Source of the DNA: Sulfitobacter sp. | Lineage (GTDB): Bacteria > Pseudomonadota > Alphaproteobacteria > Rhodobacterales > Rhodobacteraceae | Length of the DNA: 14,432 nucleotides | Reading direction: 5' to 3' | Assembly: GCA_024636405.1 (NCBI GenBank) | Contig: JAGXHC010000051.1 | Coordinates: 1 to 14,432 of the forward strand | Shown: positions 7,462 through 14,042 of the stretch, in pieces | Layout: each line of letters begins with the position of its first letter | How positions within the stretch are numbered: position 1 is the first letter of the stretch | Notes under the pieces: generated by a model | Told to the model about the DNA's origin: nothing | The model's database searches: none | The model's input: the letters and a program-made list of their open reading frames with translations, nothing else | Translations under genes and position numbers: made by a program

Positions 7462-7554
7462 CTAGGAAAAAGTTGCAAGGATTTGCAGGAAACCGCCCTA
7501 TATCAACCATCCATGCTATTGTCCACCCTGCAATCCGACTCAGAGGAGCCAGCC

Positions 7555-8253
7555 ATGACCGACAAGACGCGAGACCCCAAAGACAGATTGCTTGACGCGG
7601 CTCTGTCGCATGTGCCGTTCGACGGCTGGTCGGAGGCCACATTCACCGCAGCCCTGCGCGACACCGACATTGACCGGACCGTGGGGCGTGCGCTGTTTCC
7701 GCGCGGGGCGGTTGATCTGGCGATGGCGTATCACCAACGCGGCGACACCGCCATGCAGGACCGCATCGCCACCGCAGACCTTGGCGACCTGCGATTTCGT
7801 GACAAGATCGCGACCGCCGTGCGCTGGCGGATCGAGGCCGCAGAGGACCGCGAAGTGGTGCGCCGGGGTACTGCGCTTTTTGCGCTGCCGCATCACGCCG
7901 CAGATGGCGCCAAGCTGATCTGGCAGACGTCGGACGCCATATGGAATGCACTTGGCGATACTTCGGATGACATAAACTGGTACACCAAACGCGCCACGCT
8001 TGCCGGGGTCTATTCCGCGACGGTGCTGTTCTGGCTCGGCGATACCAGCGCCGGGTACGCGGCAACCTGGGATTTTCTTGACCGGCGCATCGACGATGTG
8101 ATGCAGATCGAAAAGCTCAAGGCGCAGGTTCGCGAAAGCCCCACACTCAGCCGCCTCATGTCCGGGCCGAATTGGCTGCTCAGTCACATCAAGGCTCCGA
8201 CGCGCGCGCCACGCGCCGGTTTGCCGGGCAGCTGGACATCACCGCGGCGCTGA
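7555..8253 (+). CDS. coq9: COQ9 family ubiquinone biosynthesis protein
   Basis: A 232-residue COQ9-family protein. COQ9 has a TetR-like helical fold that binds lipid and presents ubiquinone intermediates to the hydroxylase COQ7 in mitochondria and is presumed to do likewise in alphaproteobacteria. Visible family features are the N-terminal DRLLDAALSHVPFDGWSEATFTAALRDTDID helix-turn-helix-like part, and the C-terminal lipid-binding part with DDINWYTKRATLAGVYSATVLFWLGDTSAGYAATWDFLDRRIDDVM at about residues 138-183. AGAGGAG eight bases before the ATG at 7555 fixes the start; an open frame extends upstream but lacks such a site. The tail after about residue 213 is low-complexity and probably disordered. 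Divergent from rpsU; bioM follows 72 bases later in the same direction, so co-transcription is possible. Confidence 0.92.
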   Translation: MTDKTRDPKDRLLDAALSHVPFDGWSEATFTAALRDTDIDRTVGRALFPRGAVDLAMAYHQRGDTAMQDRIATADLGDLRFRDKIATAVRWRIEAAEDREVVRRGTALFALPHHAADGAKLIWQTSDAIWNALGDTSDDINWYTKRATLAGVYSATVLFWLGDTSAGYAATWDFLDRRIDDVMQIEKLKAQVRESPTLSRLMSGPNWLLSHIKAPTRAPRAGLPGSWTSPRR

Positions 8254-8325
8254 CGGTCTGCGCCTTTTCCCGCCGGGGTGCAGGTGTTAGGGCAGGGCAA
8301 ATCACGCTTGCCAAGGTCCTGTCCG

Positions 8326-9060
8326 ATGCCTGCCGACACCGCCCCGCTGATCCTGCTTGACGATGCGCATTATACACCCGGCGGGGTGTCTGTGCTGTCG
8401 GGGCTGACCTTGCGCGCCGATGAACGGCGCATCGGGATTGTGGGGCGCAACGGGTCGGGCAAGACGTCGCTGGGGCGGCTGTTGGCCGGTCTGGTCGCCC
8501 CTGACAGGGGCCGCGTGCGGATCGCGGGCGCCGATGTTGCGCGCGACAGGCGGGCGGCGTTGCGCAGCGTGGGCATCCTGTTCCAGAACCCCGACCACCA
8601 GATCATTTTTCCCACCGTCCAAGAGGAGCTTTCATTTGGCCTCACCCAGTTGGGCCAGACCAAAGCGCAGGCGGCGCAGGGTGTCGAAACCATTCTCGCA
8701 CGTTTTGACAAGTCACACTGGGGGCCAGCCGCGATTCACACCCTGTCCCAAGGACAGCGGCAACTGGTGTGCCTGATGGCCGTGCTGGCGATGCAGCCAC
8801 GCCTGATCATTCTTGATGAACCCTTTGCCGGTCTCGACATCCCGACCACACTGCACCTGCGCCGTGTGCTGGATGGGATCGACACCGCGCTGGTGCATAT
8901 CACGCACGATCCCGCGTCGCTTTGCGGGTTTGACCGGGTGCTCTGGATCGACGCCGGGCGGATCGCAGGCGACGGCACGCCCGACGCCGTGCTGCCGGCT
9001 TTCAAGGCGCGGATGCAACAGATCGGAGCGGGTGATGATCTCTCTGACCTCGCCGGTTGA
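8326..9060 (+). CDS. bioM: Biotin ECF transporter ATPase BioM
   Basis: ATP-hydrolysing A component of the energy-coupling-factor biotin importer, a cytoplasmic subunit bound to the membrane protein BioN. The 244 residues show a full ABC ATPase: Walker A GRNGSGKTS at 40-48, Q-loop LFQNPDHQIIFPTVQEELSFG with Gln87 (the wording is typical of CbiO/Ecf ATPases), signature LSQGQ at 140-144, Walker B LIILDEP at 160-166, and switch His194 in ITHD. The signature is LSQGQ rather than LSGGQ, a common ECF variant. The ATG at 8326 has AAGG nine bases upstream; a GTG at 8278 in frame is less likely. The gene overlaps bioN by 26 bases, and bioY follows, giving the bioMNY order known from Rhodobacter capsulatus. 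Confidence 0.93.
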   Translation: MPADTAPLILLDDAHYTPGGVSVLSGLTLRADERRIGIVGRNGSGKTSLGRLLAGLVAPDRGRVRIAGADVARDRRAALRSVGILFQNPDHQIIFPTVQEELSFGLTQLGQTKAQAAQGVETILARFDKSHWGPAAIHTLSQGQRQLVCLMAVLAMQPRLIILDEPFAGLDIPTTLHLRRVLDGIDTALVHITHDPASLCGFDRVLWIDAGRIAGDGTPDAVLPAFKARMQQIGAGDDLSDLAG

Positions 9061-9631
9061 AACCCTCGCCCATGGGTGGCCGGCCGGGGCCAAGCTGGCA
9101 GCGCTTTGTGTGGCGACGATGGTTCTGTTCGCCGTGGACGCACCGGGCTGGCATCTGGCGTTTGCCGCCGCTGCGCTGGCGATTTATGCTTTGCCGGGAC
9201 CGCTGTTTCTGCGCGCCGGCATGCGGCGGCTTGTGGTGCTCTGGCCGTTCGTCGCGCTGATCCTGCTGTGGCATGTGCTGACATCTGACGCCTTGGCGGG
9301 TGTGGTCATCGTGTTGCGCATGGTCACGGCGGTGGCGCTGGCCAACCTTGTGACAATGACCACGCGGCTTAGCGATATGATCGGCGTTGTGCGTTGGCTG
9401 ACCACGCCGCTGCGCGCTTTGGGGGTGCAGACGCGCGGGATCGAGATCGCCATCGCGCTGGTCGTGCGCTTTACCCCGGTGCTGGCCGAAAAGGGGCACA
9501 TGCTCTCGCTGGCATGGCGCGCGCGGGCGCGGCGGCGCATTGGCTGGCGGATTATCACCCCTTTCGCGGTTCTGGCCATCGACGACGCCGAACATGTGGC
9601 CGAGGCGCTGCGCGCCCGTGGGGGCGTGTGA
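9035..9631 (+). CDS. bioN: Biotin ECF transporter transmembrane protein BioN
   Basis: T component of the ECF biotin importer, an inner-membrane protein that couples ATP hydrolysis by BioM to the substrate-binding BioY. At 198 residues it is short, as is usual for BioN. Hydrophobic segments occur at about residues 18-33, 40-57, 65-83, 88-105 and 172-182. The two cytoplasmic Ala-Arg motifs that contact the ATPase are visible as WRARARR at 161-167 and ALRARGG at 191-197. The ATG at 9035 has GGAG six bases upstream; the neighbouring GTG at 9032 is an alternative. It starts inside the end of bioM, a tight overlap that suggests translational coupling, and is followed by bioY after 58 bases. Confidence 0.93.
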   Translation: MISLTSPVETLAHGWPAGAKLAALCVATMVLFAVDAPGWHLAFAAAALAIYALPGPLFLRAGMRRLVVLWPFVALILLWHVLTSDALAGVVIVLRMVTAVALANLVTMTTRLSDMIGVVRWLTTPLRALGVQTRGIEIAIALVVRFTPVLAEKGHMLSLAWRARARRRIGWRIITPFAVLAIDDAEHVAEALRARGGV

Positions 9632-9689
9632 CTGCTTGACGGGGTCAGCGCAGGACATTACCGACGGCGTGCAGGCAAAGGAACGACTT

Positions 9690-10235
9690 ATGGAACGCAA
9701 TCTCACACTTGTCGCGCTGTTCGCCGCGCTGATCGCGGCGCTTGCACTGGTGCCGAAATTTACCCTTGGATTTGGTGTGCCAATCACGGCTCAGACCCTT
9801 GGTGTGATGTTGTGCGGTACGGTTCTGGGCGCACGGCGCGGGGCGTTGGCGGTGCTGCTGTTTCTGGTGCTGGTCGCGTTGGGCCTGCCGCTTCTGGCCG
9901 GTGGGCGCGGCGGCCTTGGTGTCTTTGTGGCCCCCTCCGCCGGATTTCTCATTGGCTGGCCCGTTGCGGCCTTCGTGACCGGGTGGTGCATGGAACGCTG
10001 GCGCAACCTTTCCATCGGCAGGGCTGCGGGTATCGCTTCGGCCGTGGGCGGTATCGCGGTGCTGTACGTCTTCGGAATCAGCGGCTTGATGATTGCGTTG
10101 GACAAATCCGCGTTGCAGGCCAGCGCCCTTGTCGCGGCGTTTATTCCCGGCGATCTGATCAAGGCCGTGCTGGCCGGTTTCATCACCTCAGGGCTTGCCC
10201 GCGCGCGTCCAAATTCTGTGCTGTCGCGCAGCTGA
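9690..10235 (+). CDS. bioY: Biotin transporter substrate-binding component BioY
   Basis: S component of the biotin importer, the inner-membrane protein that binds biotin with high affinity. The 181-residue length and roughly six hydrophobic segments are normal. Hallmarks include FGVPITAQTLGVMLCGTVLGARRG at 28-51, the GLPLLAGGRGGLGVFVAPSAGFLIGWP segment at 65-91 that contributes to the biotin site, and FIPGDLIKAVLA at 151-162. AAAGGAA seven bases before the ATG at 9690 fixes the start. It completes the bioMNY unit. I searched upstream of bioM and bioY for a BioR-type TTATnnATAA operator and found none. Downstream lies a palindromic terminator, and beyond it, convergent, a thiolase/ligase pair of the kind also linked to BioY in Bacillus. 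Confidence 0.96.
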   Translation: MERNLTLVALFAALIAALALVPKFTLGFGVPITAQTLGVMLCGTVLGARRGALAVLLFLVLVALGLPLLAGGRGGLGVFVAPSAGFLIGWPVAAFVTGWCMERWRNLSIGRAAGIASAVGGIAVLYVFGISGLMIALDKSALQASALVAAFIPGDLIKAVLAGFITSGLARARPNSVLSRS

Positions 10236-10254
10236 CCGACACCTGAAATTGGCG

Positions 10255-10269
10255 TTAACATTCTGTTAA
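10255..10269. promoter_or_regulatory. CtrA-like box TTAA-N7-TTAA
   Basis: TTAACATTCTGTTAA matches exactly the TTAA-N7-TTAA full site of the alphaproteobacterial cell-cycle regulator CtrA. It lies 20 bases after bioY in a convergent gap, not upstream of any gene, so regulatory meaning is doubtful. An AT-rich match of this size can arise by chance. Confidence 0.25.
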
Positions 10270-10276
10270 TAATATG

Positions 10277-10301
10277 AAATGTTTCGCGCGCGAAACATTT
10301 T
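10277..10301. terminator. Palindromic bidirectional terminator between bioY and thiolase
   Basis: A perfect 24-base palindrome at 10277-10300, centred on GCGCGC, starts AAATG and ends CATTT. It forms a ten-base-pair stem with a CGCG loop and runs into T-tracts in both directions. It lies between the convergent bioY (ends 10235) and thiolase (ends 10309) genes. Its core TGTTTCGCGCGCGAAACA resembles a ParB parS site but has two extra central bases. Confidence 0.75.
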
Positions 10302-10308
10302 GCCGCGT

Positions 10309-11409
10309 TCAGGCCCGCAGGATCAGCGCAGTACCGATACCGCCCGCCGCCGCAATCGCAGCAAGCCCGCTACCGCCGGTGCCGCGCAGCGCGTGAAACA
10401 GGCGCACCACGTTGATCGCCCCTGAGGCCCCGATGGGATGCCCACGCGCCAGCGCGCCGCCACCGGGATTGACGATCCGCGGATCAAGCCGCGCACCCCG
10501 CACACAGGCAATGGCCTGCACTGCATAGGCCTCCATTATTTCTGCCACGGCCAGATCGTCAGCTGCCAGCCCTGCGTCGGCCAGTACCGCGCGGATCGCC
10601 ACCAGCGGCGCCAGACCGGGCTGTTCAGGATCGCTGCCGCGTGTGGCGCCCGCGATGATTTGCAGTTTCGGTCCGGTAAACTGTGCCGCAATCCGGTCCG
10701 ATACCACCACACAAAACGCCGCCGCATCTGCGGCCACCGCCGTGTTCGCCGCTGTGATGTCCCCCGTGATCCCCGGTGCGCGTCGGCAAAGCGCCGGGCT
10801 GAGCGCGCGGGTAAACGCATCGCGCGTCAGGCCCGCAACCGGCACCAGTTCGGTCGCATCCGCGTGGCAGCCGCGCGCCTTTGCATGGCTTGCAATTGCC
10901 CAGTCATCCTGCATCTGCCGCGTGATCCCCTGTGCCAAGCCCAAATCCGCAGCAGCCTGCGCCAATTCAGGGTCGCGATCCGGCCATGGGGTGAACGGCG
11001 CCTGTTCAAAACGCGTGGCCGCGCGCCCGTCGGCAAAGCTGCGCAGGCGCAGGGGACGGCGTGAAAAGCTTTCTACACCGCCCGCGATCACCACCTCTGC
11101 GTCGCCGCTGCGCACCATTTGCCGCGCCAGCAGCACCGCATCCATGCCGCCCGCGCATTGCCGGTCAATGCTCAGCCCTGCGATCCTTTCGGGCAGCCCT
11201 GCGGCCAGCGCAATGACACGCGCCGGATTGCCGCCTTCGCCCAGAACATTGCTTACGATCACTTCGTCCACGGCGTCGGGCGCGATCCCAGCATGTTGCA
11301 GCGCCGCCAGCAGGACGGGCACGGCGATTTGGTGCAGTGGCAGCGCGGCAAAGGCGCCGTCGCGCGGCGAAACCGGGCTGCGGCAGGCGGCGATGATGCT
11401 GGCTTTCAT
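10309..11409 (-). CDS. Thiolase family protein lacking the second catalytic cysteine (YhfS-like)
   Basis: A 366-residue thiolase-fold protein, shorter than the usual 390 or so. Thiolases form or cleave beta-ketoacyl-CoA. The nucleophilic cysteine is present (Cys85 in DRQCAGGMDA) and so is the active-site histidine (His324 in ARGHPIGASGA). However, the acid/base cysteine of the C-terminal CxGG motif is replaced: the segment reads AAIAAAGGIG at 350-359, with Ala353 where Cys is expected. The NEAFA motif reads MEAYA at 292-296, losing the water-holding Asn. This suggests altered chemistry, such as acyl transfer, rather than ordinary ketothiolase activity. The start overlaps the ligase stop as ATGA, so the two are translationally coupled. 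With BioY next door the set resembles B. subtilis yhfU-yhfT-yhfS, pointing to acyl-CoA chemistry linked to biotin; that role is inferred. Confidence 0.85.
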   Translation of the reverse strand: MKASIIAACRSPVSPRDGAFAALPLHQIAVPVLLAALQHAGIAPDAVDEVIVSNVLGEGGNPARVIALAAGLPERIAGLSIDRQCAGGMDAVLLARQMVRSGDAEVVIAGGVESFSRRPLRLRSFADGRAATRFEQAPFTPWPDRDPELAQAAADLGLAQGITRQMQDDWAIASHAKARGCHADATELVPVAGLTRDAFTRALSPALCRRAPGITGDITAANTAVAADAAAFCVVVSDRIAAQFTGPKLQIIAGATRGSDPEQPGLAPLVAIRAVLADAGLAADDLAVAEIMEAYAVQAIACVRGARLDPRIVNPGGGALARGHPIGASGAINVVRLFHALRGTGGSGLAAIAAAGGIGTALILRA

Positions 11410-12638
11410 ATGGCGGTCTCCACCCAGTCGGTGAGCGCGCGCAGATCGACCTTGCCCGACGTCAGCAGCGGCAGGTCCGCACGAAACAGAACCCGGTGCG
11501 GCGTGGCAAGCGCGCCGAAAGTCGCGCGGCAGGCGGCCTTGATGCTGTCAGCACGCGCCGCATTTTCCGCACCCTCCAGCACCGCAATCAACCGGCAGCC
11601 ACGCACCGGATCCGGCCGCGGCAACACCGCACAAGGGCCGCCGCAAGGATGCGCTGCGATAAGGGCCTCGATCTCCTCGGGAAATACGGATTGATCGGCG
11701 ATAGTCAGCGCGCGCCCGGTCCTGCCGCGCAGCCAAAGCGTGCCATCATCGTCGATCCTGCCCAACTCTCCCACGGTGATCCAGCCCGCCTGCTGCCGGG
11801 TGTGCCGCGATGTGCCGACGGCGTATCCGTCGAACAGGTAAGGGCTGTTTACCCAGACCTCGCCCGTATCATTGGTGGCCACTCCGTCCGGCCCCCGCAC
11901 CTCCAAGGTAACGCCCGGATAGGCGCGCCCGACCGACCCTTCGGGCGTGCTGTGATCCGAGAGCGTGATAAAGCTTGTTTCCGCCGCGCCATAGAACACG
12001 TGCAGCGCCGCGTTCGGGAAAACGCGCGCCGTTCCTGTACGCGTTGCGGCATCCAGCGCGCCACCACCGCACAGGATCAGCCGCACGGCAGGCACAGCGG
12101 CGTTCCCGGCGGCAATCAACAGGCGCAATTGTGTCGGCGTGGCGTAGATCACGCTGACACCGGCGTCGCGCAGGTGCGAAAGCTGCGTCGCGGGGCGCAG
12201 TCCGTCAAGTGCATGGGCATCCAGACCAAGATGCATCGCCTCCAACACGCCGAACAGCGCCAGTGAATGGCCCAGCCTACCCAGCACGGCGGTGCAGTCA
12301 TCTGCATGCAGGTCAAAAATTTCGGCGTGGACGCGAAAGCTCGCGGTCCAGGACGACTGACTGCGCAGGATCAGCTTGGGCGTGCCGGAGGTGCCGCCGC
12401 TTTGGGTAATGAAAGTGCCGGGGGCGATGGTCAGGTCTGGTGGCAGTATCGCGTCGCTGACCGCAAACCCGCGCAGCCCAAGGATCGCATCGCCCAGTTC
12501 CGTCAGAGTGGTGTGCGACGGCTGCGTGGGAATGGCGGCAAAGGCAGGCAGGGCGGTCATTGGTCGGCGCGGCACAGGCATGTTCGCAGCGAAGACCCGC
12601 GCGCTTTCGCGCCAGATAAAATGGTCTGCTGCTGACAT
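11406..12638 (-). CDS. Short AMP-forming acyl-CoA ligase (YhfT-like)
   Basis: A 410-residue member of the ANL adenylating family, which activates a carboxylate with ATP and usually passes it to CoA. Visible motifs: the nucleotide loop TQSGGTSGTPK at 78-88, CGGGALD at 190-196, YGAAET at 216-221, GRIDDDGTLWLRGRTGR at 293-309, and the C-terminal LLTSGKVDLR with adenylation Lys396. It lacks about 100 residues of the usual N-terminal part. The TGD motif reads VGE at 289-291, and the hinge-region segment that normally has K-x-x-G reads TIADQSVFPEEIE. I chose the ATG at 12638 because AAGGAA lies just upstream; an ATG at 12668 has none. It heads a two-gene unit with the thiolase (ATGA overlap) and diverges from the quinone oxidoreductase gene. 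The substrate cannot be read from the sequence; a dicarboxylic or medium-chain acid related to biotin is a hypothesis from the neighbourhood. Confidence 0.85.
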   Translation of the reverse strand: MSAADHFIWRESARVFAANMPVPRRPMTALPAFAAIPTQPSHTTLTELGDAILGLRGFAVSDAILPPDLTIAPGTFITQSGGTSGTPKLILRSQSSWTASFRVHAEIFDLHADDCTAVLGRLGHSLALFGVLEAMHLGLDAHALDGLRPATQLSHLRDAGVSVIYATPTQLRLLIAAGNAAVPAVRLILCGGGALDAATRTGTARVFPNAALHVFYGAAETSFITLSDHSTPEGSVGRAYPGVTLEVRGPDGVATNDTGEVWVNSPYLFDGYAVGTSRHTRQQAGWITVGELGRIDDDGTLWLRGRTGRALTIADQSVFPEEIEALIAAHPCGGPCAVLPRPDPVRGCRLIAVLEGAENAARADSIKAACRATFGALATPHRVLFRADLPLLTSGKVDLRALTDWVETAI

Positions 12639-12683
12639 CGGGGTTTCCTTGCGCGCACCTTCTGCCATGGCTTAGCAAAATTG

Positions 12684-12704
12684 GCGGGGCTTGGCCAAGG
12701 CCGC
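12684..12704. promoter_or_regulatory. Imperfect palindrome in the ligase/oxidoreductase divergent region
   Basis: The core CTTGGCCAAG at 12690-12699 is a perfect ten-base palindrome, and flanking GCGG and CCGC extend the symmetry to 21 bases. It lies in the 135-base gap between the divergent ligase and quinone oxidoreductase genes and could be an operator for either. Nothing identifies a regulator. Confidence 0.3.
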
Positions 12705-12773
12705 AAAATCCGGGTGCACGGGGGGGAGTGCTGACTTATGGTACGGATCGAACCTGACCCGGAAGGACACATG

Positions 12774-13760
12774 ATGACCCAGATGATGCGCGCGATTGAA
12801 ATTACCCAACCCGGCGGACCTGAGGTGCTGCAGTTGGCCGAGCGTCCGGTGCCGGAGCCGGGTCACGGACAGGTGGTGATCAAGGTGGCCTTTGCGGGGG
12901 TGAACCGGCCTGATGCGCTGCAACGGGCGGGCAAATATGCGCCGCCCCCCACGGCCAGCGATCTGCCGGGGCTGGAGGCGTCTGGCGAGGTGGTGGCGCT
13001 TGGAGCGGGCGTATCCGGAATTGCGGTGGGCGATCTTGTCTGCGCGCTGCTGCCCGGCGGCGGATATGCCGAATATGTGGCGACGTCAGCCGCACATTGC
13101 CTGCCGGTGCCAGAAGGCATGGGGATGAAAGAGGCCGCATGTCTGCCCGAGACCTTCTTTACCGTGTGGTCCAATGTTTTCATGCGGGGCCGCCTGAAGG
13201 CGGGAGAGCGGTTTTTGGTGCATGGCGGGTCATCCGGCATTGGCACGACGGCGATTCAACTGGCGCATGCATTCGGGGCACGGGTATTCACGACCGCCGG
13301 GACGGACGCCAAATGTGCGGCCTGCGTGAAATTGGGCGCAGAGGCGGCGATCAATTACCGCGACAGTGACTTCGTGGATGTACTGACGGCAGAAGGCGGT
13401 GCGGACCTGATCCTTGACATGGTGGGCGGTGGTTATATCGCACGCAATCTCAAGTCACTGGCCGAGGACGGACGGCTGGTGCAAATAGCCTTTTTGACGG
13501 GACCGAAGGAAGAGATCAATTTCGCCACGCTGATGACCCGGCGGCTGACGATGACCGGATCAACCCTGCGCCCGCAGAGCGATCTGGCCAAGGCCCGGAT
13601 TGCACAGGAGCTGCACGAGGCCGTTTGGCCGCTGCTGGAAAGCGGTCGCGTCGCACCGGTCATGGACAGCACCTATGATCTGGAGGCGGCGTCGGATGCC
13701 CATGCCCGGATGGAAACCAGCGGTCACATTGGCAAGATCGTCCTGTCTGTCGGCGGCTGA
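12774..13760 (+). CDS. NAD(P)H quinone oxidoreductase, PIG3/zeta-crystallin type
   Basis: A 328-residue medium-chain dehydrogenase/reductase of the zinc-independent quinone reductase branch (PIG3-like), expected to reduce quinones or related enones with NADPH in the cytoplasm. The N-terminal GroES-like domain holds GVNRPDALQRAGKYAPP at 42-58 and LPGLEASGEVVALG at 64-77. The nucleotide-binding domain has VHGGSSGIGTTAIQLAHAFGARVF at 149-172, and GADLILDMVGGGYIARNLKSLAEDGRLVQIAF further on. No structural or catalytic zinc ligands are seen, as expected. Two adjacent ATGs at 12771 and 12774 follow GGAAGGA; I chose the second because spacing is better. It diverges from the ligase gene. Its nearest candidate transcript end is the terminator at 13946-13977. 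Confidence 0.93.
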   Translation: MTQMMRAIEITQPGGPEVLQLAERPVPEPGHGQVVIKVAFAGVNRPDALQRAGKYAPPPTASDLPGLEASGEVVALGAGVSGIAVGDLVCALLPGGGYAEYVATSAAHCLPVPEGMGMKEAACLPETFFTVWSNVFMRGRLKAGERFLVHGGSSGIGTTAIQLAHAFGARVFTTAGTDAKCAACVKLGAEAAINYRDSDFVDVLTAEGGADLILDMVGGGYIARNLKSLAEDGRLVQIAFLTGPKEEINFATLMTRRLTMTGSTLRPQSDLAKARIAQELHEAVWPLLESGRVAPVMDSTYDLEAASDAHARMETSGHIGKIVLSVGG

Positions 13761-13818
13761 TCCAAAGGACGCGGGCAAGCCCACGACACCCATGAAGGAT
13801 TTGCCAATGGCAAATCAT

Positions 13819-13837
13819 GCCTCCGGCGGGGATATTT
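13819..13837 (+). repeat. Inverted repeat, left copy
   Basis: GCCTCCGGCGGGGATATTT recurs exactly in inverted orientation at 13989-14007, on the far side of a 151-base segment. From memory, similar CCTCCGGCGGG-ATATTT stretches occur downstream of genes in many Rhodobacteraceae, so it is probably a genome-wide short repeat. Its function is unknown. Confidence 0.8.
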
Positions 13838-13859
13838 CAAGCCAGAAGACTTAGGGGTT

Positions 13860-13978
13860 TGTTAACCTTAACGCGGCAAAATCGACTCACGGTACAGGCG
13901 GGGACGCCGATGGCCGTGCCGGAAGAAGACTAGCGTCTTGTTTCCACAGGGGAGGGGTCAGAGCCTCCCCTGTTTTTC
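13860..13978 (+). ncRNA. Candidate small RNA ending in an intrinsic terminator
   Basis: This is the content of the gap between the quinone oxidoreductase and RNase T2 genes. CACGG (13888-13892) pairs with CCGTG (13914-13918), enclosing GGCG-GGGA-CGCC at 13897-13908. AAGAC-TAGC-GTCTT at 13926-13939 is a second small hairpin, and the strong terminator completes a compact three-hairpin shape. An eight-codon open frame (ATG 13910 to TAG 13933, MAVPEED) lies inside behind GGCGGGGA and could be a leader peptide. I could not identify a promoter. It may simply be the 3' untranslated region of the oxidoreductase gene. I do not recognise an RNA family. Confidence 0.35.
13946..13977 (+). terminator. Intrinsic terminator
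   Basis: ACAGGGGAGG at 13946-13955 pairs perfectly with CCTCCCCTGT at 13964-13973 around an eight-base loop and is followed by a T5 tract. It is the strongest plus-strand terminator in this part and lies 186 bases after the oxidoreductase stop, far for that gene alone. Confidence 0.9.
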
Positions 13979-13988
13979 ATTCGGCCCT

Positions 13989-14007
13989 AAATATCCCCGC
14001 CGGAGGC
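13989..14007 (-). repeat. Inverted repeat, right copy
   Basis: This is the exact reverse complement of the 19-base element at 13819-13837. It lies 36 bases before the 3' end of the minus-strand RNase T2 gene, so each copy sits downstream of a gene and in the same orientation relative to that gene. Confidence 0.8.
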
Positions 14008-14042
14008 TCCGCCGCGCGCCGCAGGCGGTGCCATCAGGCACT

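Noticed and set aside
8254..8325. Search for a BioR operator (TTATnnATAA) before bioM, and likewise at 9632-9689 before bioY
   Set aside because: No match was found in either gap, so local BioR control of bioMNY is not supported by this window.
10283..10294. A ParB parS site in the palindrome after bioY
   Set aside because: The half-sites match but the centre is two bases too long, and position and T-tracts fit a bidirectional terminator.
11496..12266. A 256-codon open frame antisense to the ligase gene
   Set aside because: Arg/Gln-rich composition and no motif; the minus strand encodes a full set of adenylation motifs.
13807..13854. A short open frame MANHASGGDISSQKT after the quinone oxidoreductase gene
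   Set aside because: It runs through the 19-base repeat and lacks a convincing ribosome site.
13910..13933. A degenerate start of rpmF (L32 begins MAVP)
   Set aside because: Only four residues agree and the frame stops after seven codons; nothing downstream resembles L32.
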